From assembly GCA_902788275.1 (NCBI GenBank), contig CADAJV010000013.1:1-39312 (forward strand): a stretch of DNA of 39,312 nucleotides, read 5' to 3'. Numbering within the stretch: the first letter of the stretch is position 1; the number at the start of each line of letters is the position of its first letter. Below the pieces are notes generated by a model that worked only from the letters and a program-made list of their open reading frames with translations, was not told the DNA's origin and searched no databases. Source of the DNA: an uncultured Bacteroidales bacterium (GTDB lineage: Bacteria; Bacteroidota; Bacteroidia; Bacteroidales; Bacteroidaceae). Below are positions 1-7,023 of this stretch, piece after piece. Both the position numbers and the translations under genes were made by a program.

Positions 1-15
1 AAGAGCCTTGAAACG

Positions 16-66
16 AAATCTAAGAGCCTTGAAAATGACAGCTCGAGGCTCTTAGATTTTTTTTCC
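16..66 (+). terminator. Rho-independent terminator of an upstream plus-strand gene
   Basis: A 17-bp stem (16-32 with 43-59, one G-T pair) with a 10-nt loop is followed directly by a run of T to position 64. No gene is visible between the window start and this hairpin, so the gene it ends lies to the left of the window. A partial copy of the left arm is also present at 1-13. Confidence 0.8.
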
Positions 67-127
67 ACGGAGTTAGTTTATTTTTCCACGGAGTTAAAAT
101 TTTTTTCAAGGGGATTAGATTAAACTT
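65..127. repeat. Three degenerate 21-nt tandem units after the terminator
   Basis: Units at 65-85, 86-106 and 107-127. The first two share CCACGGAGTTA followed by a T-rich half; the third is diverged but keeps the G-rich then ATTAG layout. The period matches the 21-nt array at 29308-29391, which also lies after a terminator. The rest of 128-277 shows nothing I can assign. Confidence 0.55.
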
Positions 128-277
128 AGGCAATGATTACGCAAAAGACTCGGATAAAAGTCTTATGTCTGTTCTAATCAACGCTGCTATGCAATAAATA
201 TACAACTAACGCAGTCAAAATTGGTTGCATTATGAGTAATCTGTGCCAACATCTATATTATTACCAAATAAAATTTA

Positions 278-285
278 TACCTTTG
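278..285 (+). promoter_or_regulatory. Bacteroidota -7 box for the first BspA-like gene
   Basis: TACCTTTG fits TAnnTTTG and is followed by GCAGCG, as at 14539. No clear TTTG -33 element is seen about 19-21 nt upstream. Transcription would start near 291, giving a leader of about 70 nt before the ATG at 361. Confidence 0.6.
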
Positions 286-360
286 CAGCGATTGGCCAGA
301 CAGCCAGCGCCATCCATCTTGTAACCACATAATCCAAACCTAAAAAAAATCCCAAGACGT

Positions 361-1623
361 ATGAAAAAAACATTACTCCTTTCATTAGCCCTGCTCATCG
401 GCACCGGCATCCTTGCCCAGAAAGCAATCACCATTAGCGGCATCATTTATACACTCAACCCTTCGGACAGCACCGCCACAGTGTACTCCGGCCAGCAGTG
501 TTCCGGCGACATCATAATTCCGGAAACCGTTGAAGACGGAGGCATAACCTACAAGGTGACGAGTATAGATGGCAACGCCTTCTATCAGAATGAGGGGCTC
601 ACCTCCATATTCCTCCCAGGCACCATGACAAGCATAGGGAGAGCAGCGTTCGCCTATTGCACCAACCTAACCGATATCGGTATCCCCAGCTCCGTGACCA
701 GCATAGGAGACTATGCTTTCTATAATTGCAAGAGTATAGAACAAGTCGTCATCCCCGACCTCGTTACAAGCCTGGGAGAGCAGGCCTTCGCAAGCTGCAC
801 GTCTCTGACCTCAATAGCCCTCCCCAATGCACTGAAGAAAATTGAATCAGGCACCTTCTACGGTTGCACCAGCCTATCCTTTGTAAATGCCGACCGTGCT
901 GAGAGCATCGAGAGTTATGCTTTCTACGGCTGCTCCGGCCTCAAGACAATCTCCCTGGGAAACACCTTGAAAAACATCGGAGGATACGCCTTCTATGGCT
1001 GCAAGAGTTTGACGGGAATAACCATCCCCAGCTCAGTCACCGACATTGGAACATGGGCTTTCTTTGGCTGTAGCGACCTTACCTCAATAACCATTCCCGA
1101 AACCGTGACCGACATAAAAGAGGAAGCATTCGCTTACTGCTCGGGTCTTACCTCGGTAACCATCCCCAACTCCGTGACCAACATAGGAATTGCAGCCTTC
1201 TATGGCTGCAGCAGCCTCGCCTCAATAACCATTCCCGAAACCGTGACCGACATAGGAACTGTAGCCTTCCGGGACTGCTCTGCCCTGACGGAAATAACCA
1301 TCCCCGGCTCCGTTACGGCCATCGGAGAAGATGCCTTCTATGGCTGCGACAACATAAAAGATGTCACGTTCCTCACCGAGAAGCCGTTTGATGTCAATTC
1401 CTCTTGCTTTACATGCCAAGACAATGCTACCCTGCACGTGCTGAAAAAACAAGTCCCCACCTTTAGCGAACTGGAAGGCTGGAAGTTCAGCAGCATCGCA
1501 GGGGAAGACGGAGAAGGAGGAGATGACGATGATCCTGCCGAAATAATGGACACCAACCGCGATGGAGAAGTCAACTCAGCCGACGTGGTCAGGATATACA
1601 ACTACATAATCACCGGAGAGTAG
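361..1623 (+). CDS. BspA-like leucine-rich-repeat surface protein with dockerin-like C-terminus
   Basis: This is a secreted 420-aa protein. Residues 1-20 form a signal peptide. Residues about 50-340 are tandem LRR_5 (BspA/TpLRR) repeats of 23 residues with the pattern F/Y-x-G-C-x-x-L-x-x-I-x-I-P-x-x-V-x-x-I-G. An acidic Gly/Asp linker follows at about 379-395. The last 24 residues (397-420) read like one calcium-binding half of a type I dockerin (D-x-N-x-D-G-E-V-N-S-A-D, then a helix ending IYNYIITGE at the stop). BspA-type proteins of oral and gut Bacteroidota bind host proteins or other bacteria; the ligand here is unknown. The gene has its own promoter and terminator, so it is probably monocistronic. 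The repeats are recent at DNA level: 35 nt at 1082-1116 recur exactly at 1220-1254, two repeat lengths apart. Confidence 0.88.
   Translation: MKKTLLLSLALLIGTGILAQKAITISGIIYTLNPSDSTATVYSGQQCSGDIIIPETVEDGGITYKVTSIDGNAFYQNEGLTSIFLPGTMTSIGRAAFAYCTNLTDIGIPSSVTSIGDYAFYNCKSIEQVVIPDLVTSLGEQAFASCTSLTSIALPNALKKIESGTFYGCTSLSFVNADRAESIESYAFYGCSGLKTISLGNTLKNIGGYAFYGCKSLTGITIPSSVTDIGTWAFFGCSDLTSITIPETVTDIKEEAFAYCSGLTSVTIPNSVTNIGIAAFYGCSSLASITIPETVTDIGTVAFRDCSALTEITIPGSVTAIGEDAFYGCDNIKDVTFLTEKPFDVNSSCFTCQDNATLHVLKKQVPTFSELEGWKFSSIAGEDGEGGDDDDPAEIMDTNRDGEVNSADVVRIYNYIITGE
1082..1254 (+). repeat. Exact 35-nt repeat between LRR units
   Basis: Positions 1082-1116 and 1220-1254 are identical. The 138-nt offset is two 69-nt LRR units, so unequal crossing-over or gene conversion can change repeat number in frame. 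Confidence 0.8.
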
Positions 1624-1647
1624 ATCACAACTATTCCATAAATAAAG

Positions 1648-1690
1648 CAAGTCCCCTGCCATTCTCCGAGAACAGCAGGGGACTTGTTCT
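1648..1690. terminator. Bidirectional terminator between BspA-like gene and sialidase
   Basis: A 12-bp perfect stem (1648-1659 with 1675-1686). TTCTGTTTT follows on the plus strand, and a T-rich stretch (GCTTTATTTA) follows on the minus strand. It lies between two convergent genes and can serve both. Confidence 0.75.
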
Positions 1691-1740
1691 GTTTTAGCTC
1701 TTTTTGAGTTTGTGTTGTCTTGATAATCAGTTGCTCCTTT

Positions 1741-3057
1741 CTATCTCCCTGCCTTGTATTTGCCTGCGGTGATGTGCTCGAGGGTGAGGGGACGGTAGAG
1801 CATCTGGTAGCCGCCCTTGCCGTCGGGGGTGTCCTCCCAATAGAAGGCGAGGCGCAGGTCTTTCTGTACTATCATGGTGCTGTAGGCTCCCTCGTTGGCG
1901 CTCACGAGCCAGGGCTCGCTCCAGCCGGAAGCAAAGGCGGTGGCATCCTGATAGTCGGCGGGTGAGGCGAGCTCCTTCCAGTAGATGGCTACGTTCCTGC
2001 GGCCCGGGCCGAGGGGCACGCTCTGCAGGGCTACCCACGTCTTGGTGCGGTCGGCCTGGCGCACGGCGGGGATGATGAGTATCTCGCCGTTGGTGACGTT
2101 GTCCTTGGCATTAACTCCGTTAGGGCAGTCGGCGGAAGCTACGGCCTGCTCCCAGTGGCCGAAGGTCTCGGCAGAGAAGGTGCTGACGGCCTTGCCTTCC
2201 ACTATTGAGAGGTCGCTGCCGATGGTGGTCACGGAGGGATAATGGTAGATATTGTAGAAGCGGCCGCTGTTCATGTTGTTCCATCCGGGTCGGCTGCTGA
2301 GCAGTACGTCGCCATTGGGCAGTTCCTCCACCTTGGGCTCGTCGCCTAGGGGTGCGGGGCTGGCATCAATGGTGCCGAGGGAGTGCCAGGTCTCTCCGAA
2401 GTCGTCGGAATAGATAACTCGGTTGCCACCGGGCCTTGCGCAGAGGGCGGCATAGATTCGATAGTATTTGTCACGCTTGACGATGCGACTCTGGCATATC
2501 TTGCCGCTTCCCACAAAGAGGCTCTGCACGGGACCGAGGGCACTCTGGTCGAAGAGGCTGTAGATCTGGTCAGTTATCTCCTCTGGTGCGCTCCATGTGC
2601 GTCCTCCGTCATGGCTGCGAAGTCGTGCCACGCGGTTGGGATTGTCGCGGGTAGCCTTGAAATAGGGAGTATTGCCGCAAACGCATAGGAGCAAGACCTC
2701 TTTGCTATTCCTGTCGGCAACAATGGCTGGGTCGCCATAACCGCACTGGGGAGTTCCCTCTACGCCGCTGCCTTCTACCATGACTTGCTCGGTGCTCCAT
2801 GTGCGACCGTTGTTGCGGCTGATGCGCTGGTGGAGGTCAACGCGGCCAAAGCCGATGTCGGAGAGGCAATGACGGTAATCGGTGACGGCAAGCAGCTGGC
2901 CGCTCTTGGTCTTGGCAATGGCCGGAATGCGGTAAGGCACCTGGCTGGCGGCGGAGTTAAACAGACACTGGGTGTCGTCAGCGGCGCTGACCGTACTGAT
3001 GCCAAGGAGCAGCAATGCAAAAATAATTTGAAATTTGGGACTGAAAGAAATTACCAT
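1741..3057 (-). CDS. nanH: Secreted exo-alpha-sialidase (BNR/Asp-box, GH33-like)
   Basis: This enzyme would release terminal sialic acids from host glycoconjugates. The 438-aa product has a signal peptide (about 1-25) and so acts outside the inner membrane. The family marks are visible: the RIP arginine at PYRIPAI (R43), the acid Asp at VTDYRH (D60), three Asp boxes (S-x-D/N-x-G-x-T-W at about 80-87, 148-155, 217-224), a glutamate region at about 244, and the likely nucleophile Tyr in EGAYST (Y392). The start codon lies inside a 16-nt direct repeat, but the signal peptide follows directly, so the start is credible. No sialic-acid lyase or transporter is nearby. The gene is convergent with the BspA-like gene and shares its terminator. 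Confidence 0.9.
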   Translation of the reverse strand: MVISFSPKFQIIFALLLLGISTVSAADDTQCLFNSAASQVPYRIPAIAKTKSGQLLAVTDYRHCLSDIGFGRVDLHQRISRNNGRTWSTEQVMVEGSGVEGTPQCGYGDPAIVADRNSKEVLLLCVCGNTPYFKATRDNPNRVARLRSHDGGRTWSAPEEITDQIYSLFDQSALGPVQSLFVGSGKICQSRIVKRDKYYRIYAALCARPGGNRVIYSDDFGETWHSLGTIDASPAPLGDEPKVEELPNGDVLLSSRPGWNNMNSGRFYNIYHYPSVTTIGSDLSIVEGKAVSTFSAETFGHWEQAVASADCPNGVNAKDNVTNGEILIIPAVRQADRTKTWVALQSVPLGPGRRNVAIYWKELASPADYQDATAFASGWSEPWLVSANEGAYSTMIVQKDLRLAFYWEDTPDGKGGYQMLYRPLTLEHITAGKYKAGR

Positions 3058-3090
3058 GAGGAAATTGAAATTAACTGAAAGAAATTACCA
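3041..3090. repeat. 16-nt direct repeat covering the sialidase start codon
   Basis: CTGAAAGAAATTACCA occurs at 3041-3056 and 3075-3090. The first copy holds the first codons of the sialidase on the minus strand; the second lies in its leader. The 34-nt offset suggests a decayed tandem duplication at the start site. Low-complexity words (CAACTTGTCAACTTGTTAACT type) fill 3100-3165. Confidence 0.75.
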
Positions 3091-3169
3091 GAAATTATTT
3101 AGAAATTTCACGATTTCACAAACAGCTCGTCAACTTATCAACTTGTCAACTTGTTAACTCAATTAGAAA

Positions 3170-3892
3170 TCAATAGTATTCTATTTTTCTTACTTGCAGT
3201 ACATACTCGGTATAGGTGCTCTTGTCGGGCTGACCGTCGGAATCGTACTCTTCGGTGGTGCAAACTTCTTTCTGCAAGCGGCGGGTCCAGTTGCCGTGGT
3301 CATCTCTGTCAAGTACGGTGATGGTGTAGGTGGACTCTACCTCCACTCCGTCGCCACCGCCATCTTGGGTATAACTGATGACTTCGCCTGCATCGTCATA
3401 GGTGAACAGGTACTCGAAGCCGCCTGACAGTTCGCCTACATATTCCTCGCCCATAGTCTTGAGCCTGCCTGCGGCATCATACTTATATGTATAGTCGTAT
3501 TCGTAGCCATAGCCCTCCTCTTTATTGATCAGGTAACTATAGGTGAGCTTGCTGATGCGTCCGTCTTTGTCGCGTGTGATATTGCCAGTCTTGAACTGGG
3601 CGTTCTCATTGCCGGTCCAATGGCCTTGAGGGTCGAAAGTCAGCAGAGTCGTTTTGCGCTCAAAGTCCTGCTTGCCGTTTTTGTCAGACTCATATTCCGT
3701 GGTGCTGACTTGCTTTACTTGCCCCTTGAGACCGTGCATCTGCAGGTCGGGTGAGGCAAAGTCTGTCTTTGCTTCGGTAGTGACAAGGGTGTCCTTCACT
3801 GTAGTGGAGTCGGAGGGTGATGCCTTGTCGGCTTTTTGTCCGCAGGCGGCGAGCATCATGGCTGCCGAGGCTGCAAGGATTAGGTGCTTCAT
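3170..3892 (-). CDS. Hypothetical lipoprotein with YD/RHS-like repeats
   Basis: The 240-aa product starts at the ATG at 3892; the longer frame upstream runs through leader repeats and lacks a signal. The N-terminus is a lipoprotein signal with lipobox LAAC (cysteine at about residue 17), so it is probably anchored in the outer membrane. The body has several short Y-x-Y-D-x-x-G-R/E segments (for example YKYDAAGRL and FTYDDAGEV), reminiscent of YD repeats or a beta-rich fold. The function is unknown. It lies 62 bp downstream of the alcohol dehydrogenase gene on the same strand. That gap is filled with repeats of the ATTCCTCATTTC type, so co-transcription is possible but not shown. Confidence 0.7.
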   Translation of the reverse strand: MKHLILAASAAMMLAACGQKADKASPSDSTTVKDTLVTTEAKTDFASPDLQMHGLKGQVKQVSTTEYESDKNGKQDFERKTTLLTFDPQGHWTGNENAQFKTGNITRDKDGRISKLTYSYLINKEEGYGYEYDYTYKYDAAGRLKTMGEEYVGELSGGFEYLFTYDDAGEVISYTQDGGGDGVEVESTYTITVLDRDDHGNWTRRLQKEVCTTEEYDSDGQPDKSTYTEYVLQVRKIEYY

Positions 3893-3954
3893 TTTGAAAT
3901 GAGGAATTAGAAATGAGGAATGAAAATTATCTTTCTCACTTGCCAACTAAATCA

Positions 3955-5127
3955 TTAGAGGCTTTGTCTGAGAATGGCTGTTACGTCTTCGGGGGTGAGG
4001 TCGCCGTAGCCGGCCTTGTAGGTGATGGTGCCCTTGGTGATGGCGGGTATCATCTCCTCGGTGGCGCCTAGCTCGCTGATGGTGAGAGGAAGGCCTATCT
4101 CCTGCATCCAGCCCTTGAGAGCCTCAATGCCCTCAGCGGCAATCTGCTCAGGTGTCTTGCCCTCGGGGCGCACATCCCATACCGTCTGGGCGAAACGGGC
4201 AAACTTGGGCAGGCCTCCCTGCATAATATACTTGTAATACGGAATCGAGACTGCTGCCAGTGTATAGCCGTGGGGAGCATGAGTCCATGCGCCGATGGAG
4301 TGGCCAATCATGTGTACCATCCAGTCCTGTGTCTTACCCTTGCCGATGAGAGTGTTGAGGGCCCAGGTGGCTGTCCACATTATGTTGGAGCGGGCCTCGT
4401 AGTCCTGGGGGTTGCCGACGGCCTTGCGTGCTGACACGATGAGGCTGCGCATGAGTCCCTCGGAGAGGTAGTCGGAAGTGTTGTCGTCTTCATCGGAGAA
4501 ATATTGCTCCATGATGTGGCTCATGATGTCGAAGATGCCGGCCTTCATCTGGTCGAGGGGTACGGTGTATGTGAACTTGGGATTGAGGATGGCGAACTTG
4601 GGCATGAGGCGGCTGTCGAAGACGTGGCCCACCTTGAAGGTGTTGGCTGCGTCGGTGATAACACTGCCGCCGTTCATCTCAGAACCGGTGCCTGCCATGG
4701 TGAGGATGCAGCCGATGGGGAGTATCTTTTGGTCCTTGGGCGGGTCTTGTTGGTTGAGATAGAAGGTCTGCCATGGGTCGCCGTCAAAGAATACGGAGGC
4801 TGCCACACCCTTGGAGTAGTCGCAGACGCTGCCTCCACCGAGGGAAAGGATGAAGTCCACCTTGTTGTCGCGGGCTATCTGGATGCCCTCGCGCAGCTTG
4901 TCAAGAGTGGGGTTGCTCATCACTCCGGCGTTTTCAACGATGGTCTTGCCGCAGTCGCGCAGTATGGCTACCACCTGATTGTAGATGCCGTTGCGCTTGA
5001 CGCTGCCGCCGCCGTAGTTGAGCAGCACGACAGGACCATAATTCTGTAGCTCGTCCTTAAGGAAACTGAGCGATTCATCACCAAAAAATAGCTTGGTGGG
5101 ATTGTAATATTCAAAGTTGCCATTCAT
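3955..5127 (-). CDS. Iron-containing (BDH/YqhD-type) alcohol dehydrogenase
   Basis: A 390-aa cytoplasmic group III metal-dependent dehydrogenase, the usual length for the NADPH-dependent butanol dehydrogenase/YqhD branch. The dinucleotide-binding GGGSV is at about residues 97-101. The metal ligands can be read as D200 and H204 (FDIMSHIMEQYF), then H272 and H286 in HMIGHSIGAWTHAPHG. It would reduce aldehydes to alcohols during fermentation or detoxification; the substrate cannot be told from sequence. The start MNGNFEYYNPTKLFFG is the normal family N-terminus. The 52-bp gap to the next gene upstream shows no TAnnTTTG box. Confidence 0.9.
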   Translation of the reverse strand: MNGNFEYYNPTKLFFGDESLSFLKDELQNYGPVVLLNYGGGSVKRNGIYNQVVAILRDCGKTIVENAGVMSNPTLDKLREGIQIARDNKVDFILSLGGGSVCDYSKGVAASVFFDGDPWQTFYLNQQDPPKDQKILPIGCILTMAGTGSEMNGGSVITDAANTFKVGHVFDSRLMPKFAILNPKFTYTVPLDQMKAGIFDIMSHIMEQYFSDEDDNTSDYLSEGLMRSLIVSARKAVGNPQDYEARSNIMWTATWALNTLIGKGKTQDWMVHMIGHSIGAWTHAPHGYTLAAVSIPYYKYIMQGGLPKFARFAQTVWDVRPEGKTPEQIAAEGIEALKGWMQEIGLPLTISELGATEEMIPAITKGTITYKAGYGDLTPEDVTAILRQSL

Positions 5128-5179
5128 AGGGAGTAAGGTAAGACCGCACAGGGAAACCGCGCGGCACAGTGGTTATTGG

Positions 5180-5422
5180 TTAATAGGAGAATGATATTCC
5201 CTCCTGCCACTTGTGGAGGAGATAGCCGTGGTCGTCGGTGCAGTGGTCGTAGATGGCTTGCCTGCGCTCGAGGGGCAGATTATTCCACACGGCAGTGCAC
5301 TCGGGATAGTTGCATACGGTTACAACACCCTCGGTCTGCTTGCTCATTATCTTGCCGGCGATGCGCTCTTTCTGGCCCACGGTAAGCGAGGCCCACCATG
5401 TTTCGAGTTCTCTTTCGTCCAT
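5180..5422 (-). CDS. Small conserved-looking protein of unknown function
   Basis: An 80-aa soluble protein starting MDERELETWW, acidic at the start and rich in aromatic residues. It has two cysteines in VCNYPECTAVW and a later HCTDDHGYLLHKW segment, so Cys/His metal binding is conceivable but the spacing fits no zinc motif I recognise. It has its own -7 box 30 nt upstream. I do not recognise a family. Confidence 0.6.
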   Translation of the reverse strand: MDERELETWWASLTVGQKERIAGKIMSKQTEGVVTVCNYPECTAVWNNLPLERRQAIYDHCTDDHGYLLHKWQEGISFSY

Positions 5423-5451
5423 GATATGCTGATTTTATAGTTATTTGGCTA

Positions 5452-5459
5452 CAAAGATA
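5452..5459 (-). promoter_or_regulatory. -7 box for the 80-aa protein gene
   Basis: On the minus strand this reads TATCTTTG (TAnnTTTG). The predicted leader is about 22 nt before the ATG at 5422. A -33 TTTG at standard spacing is not evident. Confidence 0.55.
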
Positions 5460-5528
5460 GTTTTTTCCTTCCAATTTAACTGCATTTGAGGGAGTGATTT
5501 TAGTACAATTAACCTATAGAGACACAAT

Positions 5529-5561
5529 AAGCCCCGACTCCAAGGACTGGAATCGGGACTT
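5529..5561 (-). terminator. Terminator of the Hsp20 gene
   Basis: A 14-bp stem (5529-5542 with 5548-5561, two G-T pairs) with a 5-nt loop lies 50 nt downstream of the hsp20 stop codon. The T-tail on the minus strand is weak (TTATTGTGT). Confidence 0.65.
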
Positions 5562-5612
5562 TCCGTATGCCTTGCTAAGGCATCTGAATCGCTCCGTAGA
5601 GGGAGGGCGGAG

Positions 5613-6047
5613 CTATGCTATCTCTATGAGTCGCCTCTGCTTGTCTTCCTCCTTTTTGGAGTATTTAGGCATCTCGATGCGGAGTACGCCATCGTTGACC
5701 TTGGCGCTAATCTTCTCGGGATCAACATTATCAGGCAGGGCATATGACTGCTCAAAATTGGTGTAATAGAATTCGCGCCTCAGATAGTGCTCCTTCTTGT
5801 CCTCGTCCTTGTGCTCCATCTTATTTTCGAGCTTTACCTCCAGGCAGCCTTGGTTGGTTACGTTGACGCGGCAATACTCTTTCTTCAGACCGGGCACGGC
5901 GATTTCCATCGTGTACTTTTCCACATCTTCCTTGACATTAACTGCAGGTGCTGTGGAGTTCATCTTAGGCATCCAGTTGGTATCAAAGAAATCATCAAAG
6001 AAGTTTGACATCAGGTTTGCGTCATTGTTTCTACGTGCTAGTAACAT
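5613..6047 (-). CDS. Small heat-shock protein, Hsp20/alpha-crystallin family
   Basis: A 144-aa ATP-independent holdase chaperone of the cytoplasm, which binds unfolding proteins and passes them to DnaK/ClpB. Residues about 35-130 form the alpha-crystallin domain (PAVNVKEDVEKYTMEIAVPGL at the start, then a typical NDGVLRIEMPK strand). The C-terminal RRLIEIA carries the I-x-I motif used for oligomer contacts. Unusually for this window, the start has a strong Shine-Dalgarno: GGAGG eight bases before the ATG (minus strand, about 6056-6060). The intergenic region upstream is 321 bp long with no gene and holds possible control sites described separately. Confidence 0.92.
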   Translation of the reverse strand: MLLARRNNDANLMSNFFDDFFDTNWMPKMNSTAPAVNVKEDVEKYTMEIAVPGLKKEYCRVNVTNQGCLEVKLENKMEHKDEDKKEHYLRREFYYTNFEQSYALPDNVDPEKISAKVNDGVLRIEMPKYSKKEEDKQRRLIEIA

Positions 6048-6099
6048 AATTAATACCTCCTGTTTTTATTTTTAAATGGTTAAACTTTTAGATTCTAAA

Positions 6100-6123
6100 G
6101 TTCGAGAGTTCGAGAGTTCGAAA
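6100..6123. repeat. Three 8-nt tandem units in the hsp20 leader region
   Basis: GTTCGAGA, GTTCGAGA and GTTCGAAA in direct tandem. It lies 53 bp upstream of the hsp20 start. Confidence 0.7.
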
Positions 6124-6255
6124 GTTGCCGCTTCGCTTTTCGTGCTTCGGTTCGCGATGCCTTTGGCGTTGCCGCTTTGCTCTCAGGCTTTTTTGCGTCA
6201 GCCCGGCTTCGCTGATTCCGAACTCTTAGCTCTTGCCGTTTTCACCCAAGAAAAG

Positions 6256-6271
6256 AGCATTGACTGTGCCA
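6256..6271 (-). promoter_or_regulatory. Possible sigma-54 (-24/-12) promoter upstream of hsp20
   Basis: The minus strand reads TGGCACAGTCAATGCT: a perfect TGGCAC, then a GC in the -12 element exactly ten bases after the -24 GG (consensus TGGCAC-N5-TTGC). Two similar dyads lie upstream: TGCCACAACGGCA at 6285-6297 and CTGCCAAAAACGGCAG at 6337-6352. A competing sigma-ABfr type box, TATTTTTG, is at 6272-6279 on the same strand. Either would give a leader of about 200 nt. Confidence 0.35.
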
Positions 6272-6368
6272 CAAAAATAAAAGCTGCCACAACGGCACCC
6301 GCAGGTGACATTATGGCAGAAATGCGCCGTACACGTCTGCCAAAAACGGCAGAACGGACGATGACCGG

Positions 6369-6752
6369 TTAGTATATTATAAATAGGTAGGTGGAGTTCT
6401 CGATAACCGACTCCAAGGTAAACACCCTCTTGCCCTGCACGGCTCCTACGGAGAATATGCCATTCAGCTTAGGGTCATCAGTCTTTATAGGGCCCGGCGG
6501 CACTGTGCGTATGGCTGAGGTGGGCACGGAGATTATCTGCTCATAGGTGCGGAAGTTCTCAAGTGTGATTAGCCAGTTGTCGTTAGACAAGGCTATGTCC
6601 TTGCCAAAGACCGTTACCGTGGGTGGCACATGGGAGTCAACGCGAATGGCCACTCTCACCTTGATGCGCGACATATTGTCGTCGTCGTCAGAGCAGGCGC
6701 AGAATGCCAGGGTGCAGAGCAGCAGAAGGGAAGCTATTCTGAAGAATTTCAT
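6369..6752 (-). CDS. Hypothetical lipoprotein with CSDDDD surface-export signal
   Basis: A 127-aa protein with a signal peptide ending in FCAC-SDDDD. The acidic stretch right after the lipid-bearing cysteine is the known lipoprotein export signal that sends Bacteroidota lipoproteins to the cell surface. The remaining about 100 residues are beta-rich and match no family I know. It is transcribed divergently from dxs and has its own promoter. Confidence 0.7.
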   Translation of the reverse strand: MKFFRIASLLLLCTLAFCACSDDDDNMSRIKVRVAIRVDSHVPPTVTVFGKDIALSNDNWLITLENFRTYEQIISVPTSAIRTVPPGPIKTDDPKLNGIFSVGAVQGKRVFTLESVIENSTYLFIIY

Positions 6753-6783
6753 AGGATATAGAGCTTAAAGTGTTTTTCTTTGG

Positions 6784-6814
6784 CAAAAATAGCAAAAAAT
6801 TCCTCGACGGCAAT
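6784..6814 (-). promoter_or_regulatory. Promoter of the 127-aa lipoprotein gene
   Basis: On the minus strand, ATTG (6811-6814) is followed after 19 nt by TATTTTTG (6784-6791), a fair match to TTTG-N19-TAnnTTTG. The predicted start is near 6777, 25 nt before the ATG. Confidence 0.5.
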
Positions 6815-6963
6815 AACTTGCAACCGAAAAAACATTGTTTCAACGGAGCACATACGGCAATTTGTGTTTTTTTAACTTCTATGTTGTCAGTATAAAGAAA
6901 TGGCAAGCCAAGTTGGTTTAGCAAAGCCCAGAAGAGGCATAAATTGAGAAAAGGTGAGCTAAA

Positions 6964-6997
6964 TTTGTGCGAATTCTGATATTTCTTCTTACATTTG
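6964..6997 (+). promoter_or_regulatory. Promoter of the dxs-trkA-trkH operon
   Basis: TTTG (6964-6967), 22 nt, then TACATTTG (6990-6997). The start would be near 7004, only about 20 nt before the GTG start codon of dxs. Confidence 0.6.
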
Positions 6998-7023
6998 CAT
7001 TTTATAGGACATAAATCTAGACT

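Noticed and set aside
4504-5049. 181-aa plus-strand frame
   Set aside because: Antisense to the alcohol dehydrogenase gene, which has all family motifs on the other strand.
6076-6372. 98-aa plus-strand frame between hsp20 and the lipoprotein gene
   Set aside because: It begins in tandem repeats, has no signal peptide or recognisable domain, and covers the likely hsp20 promoter region.
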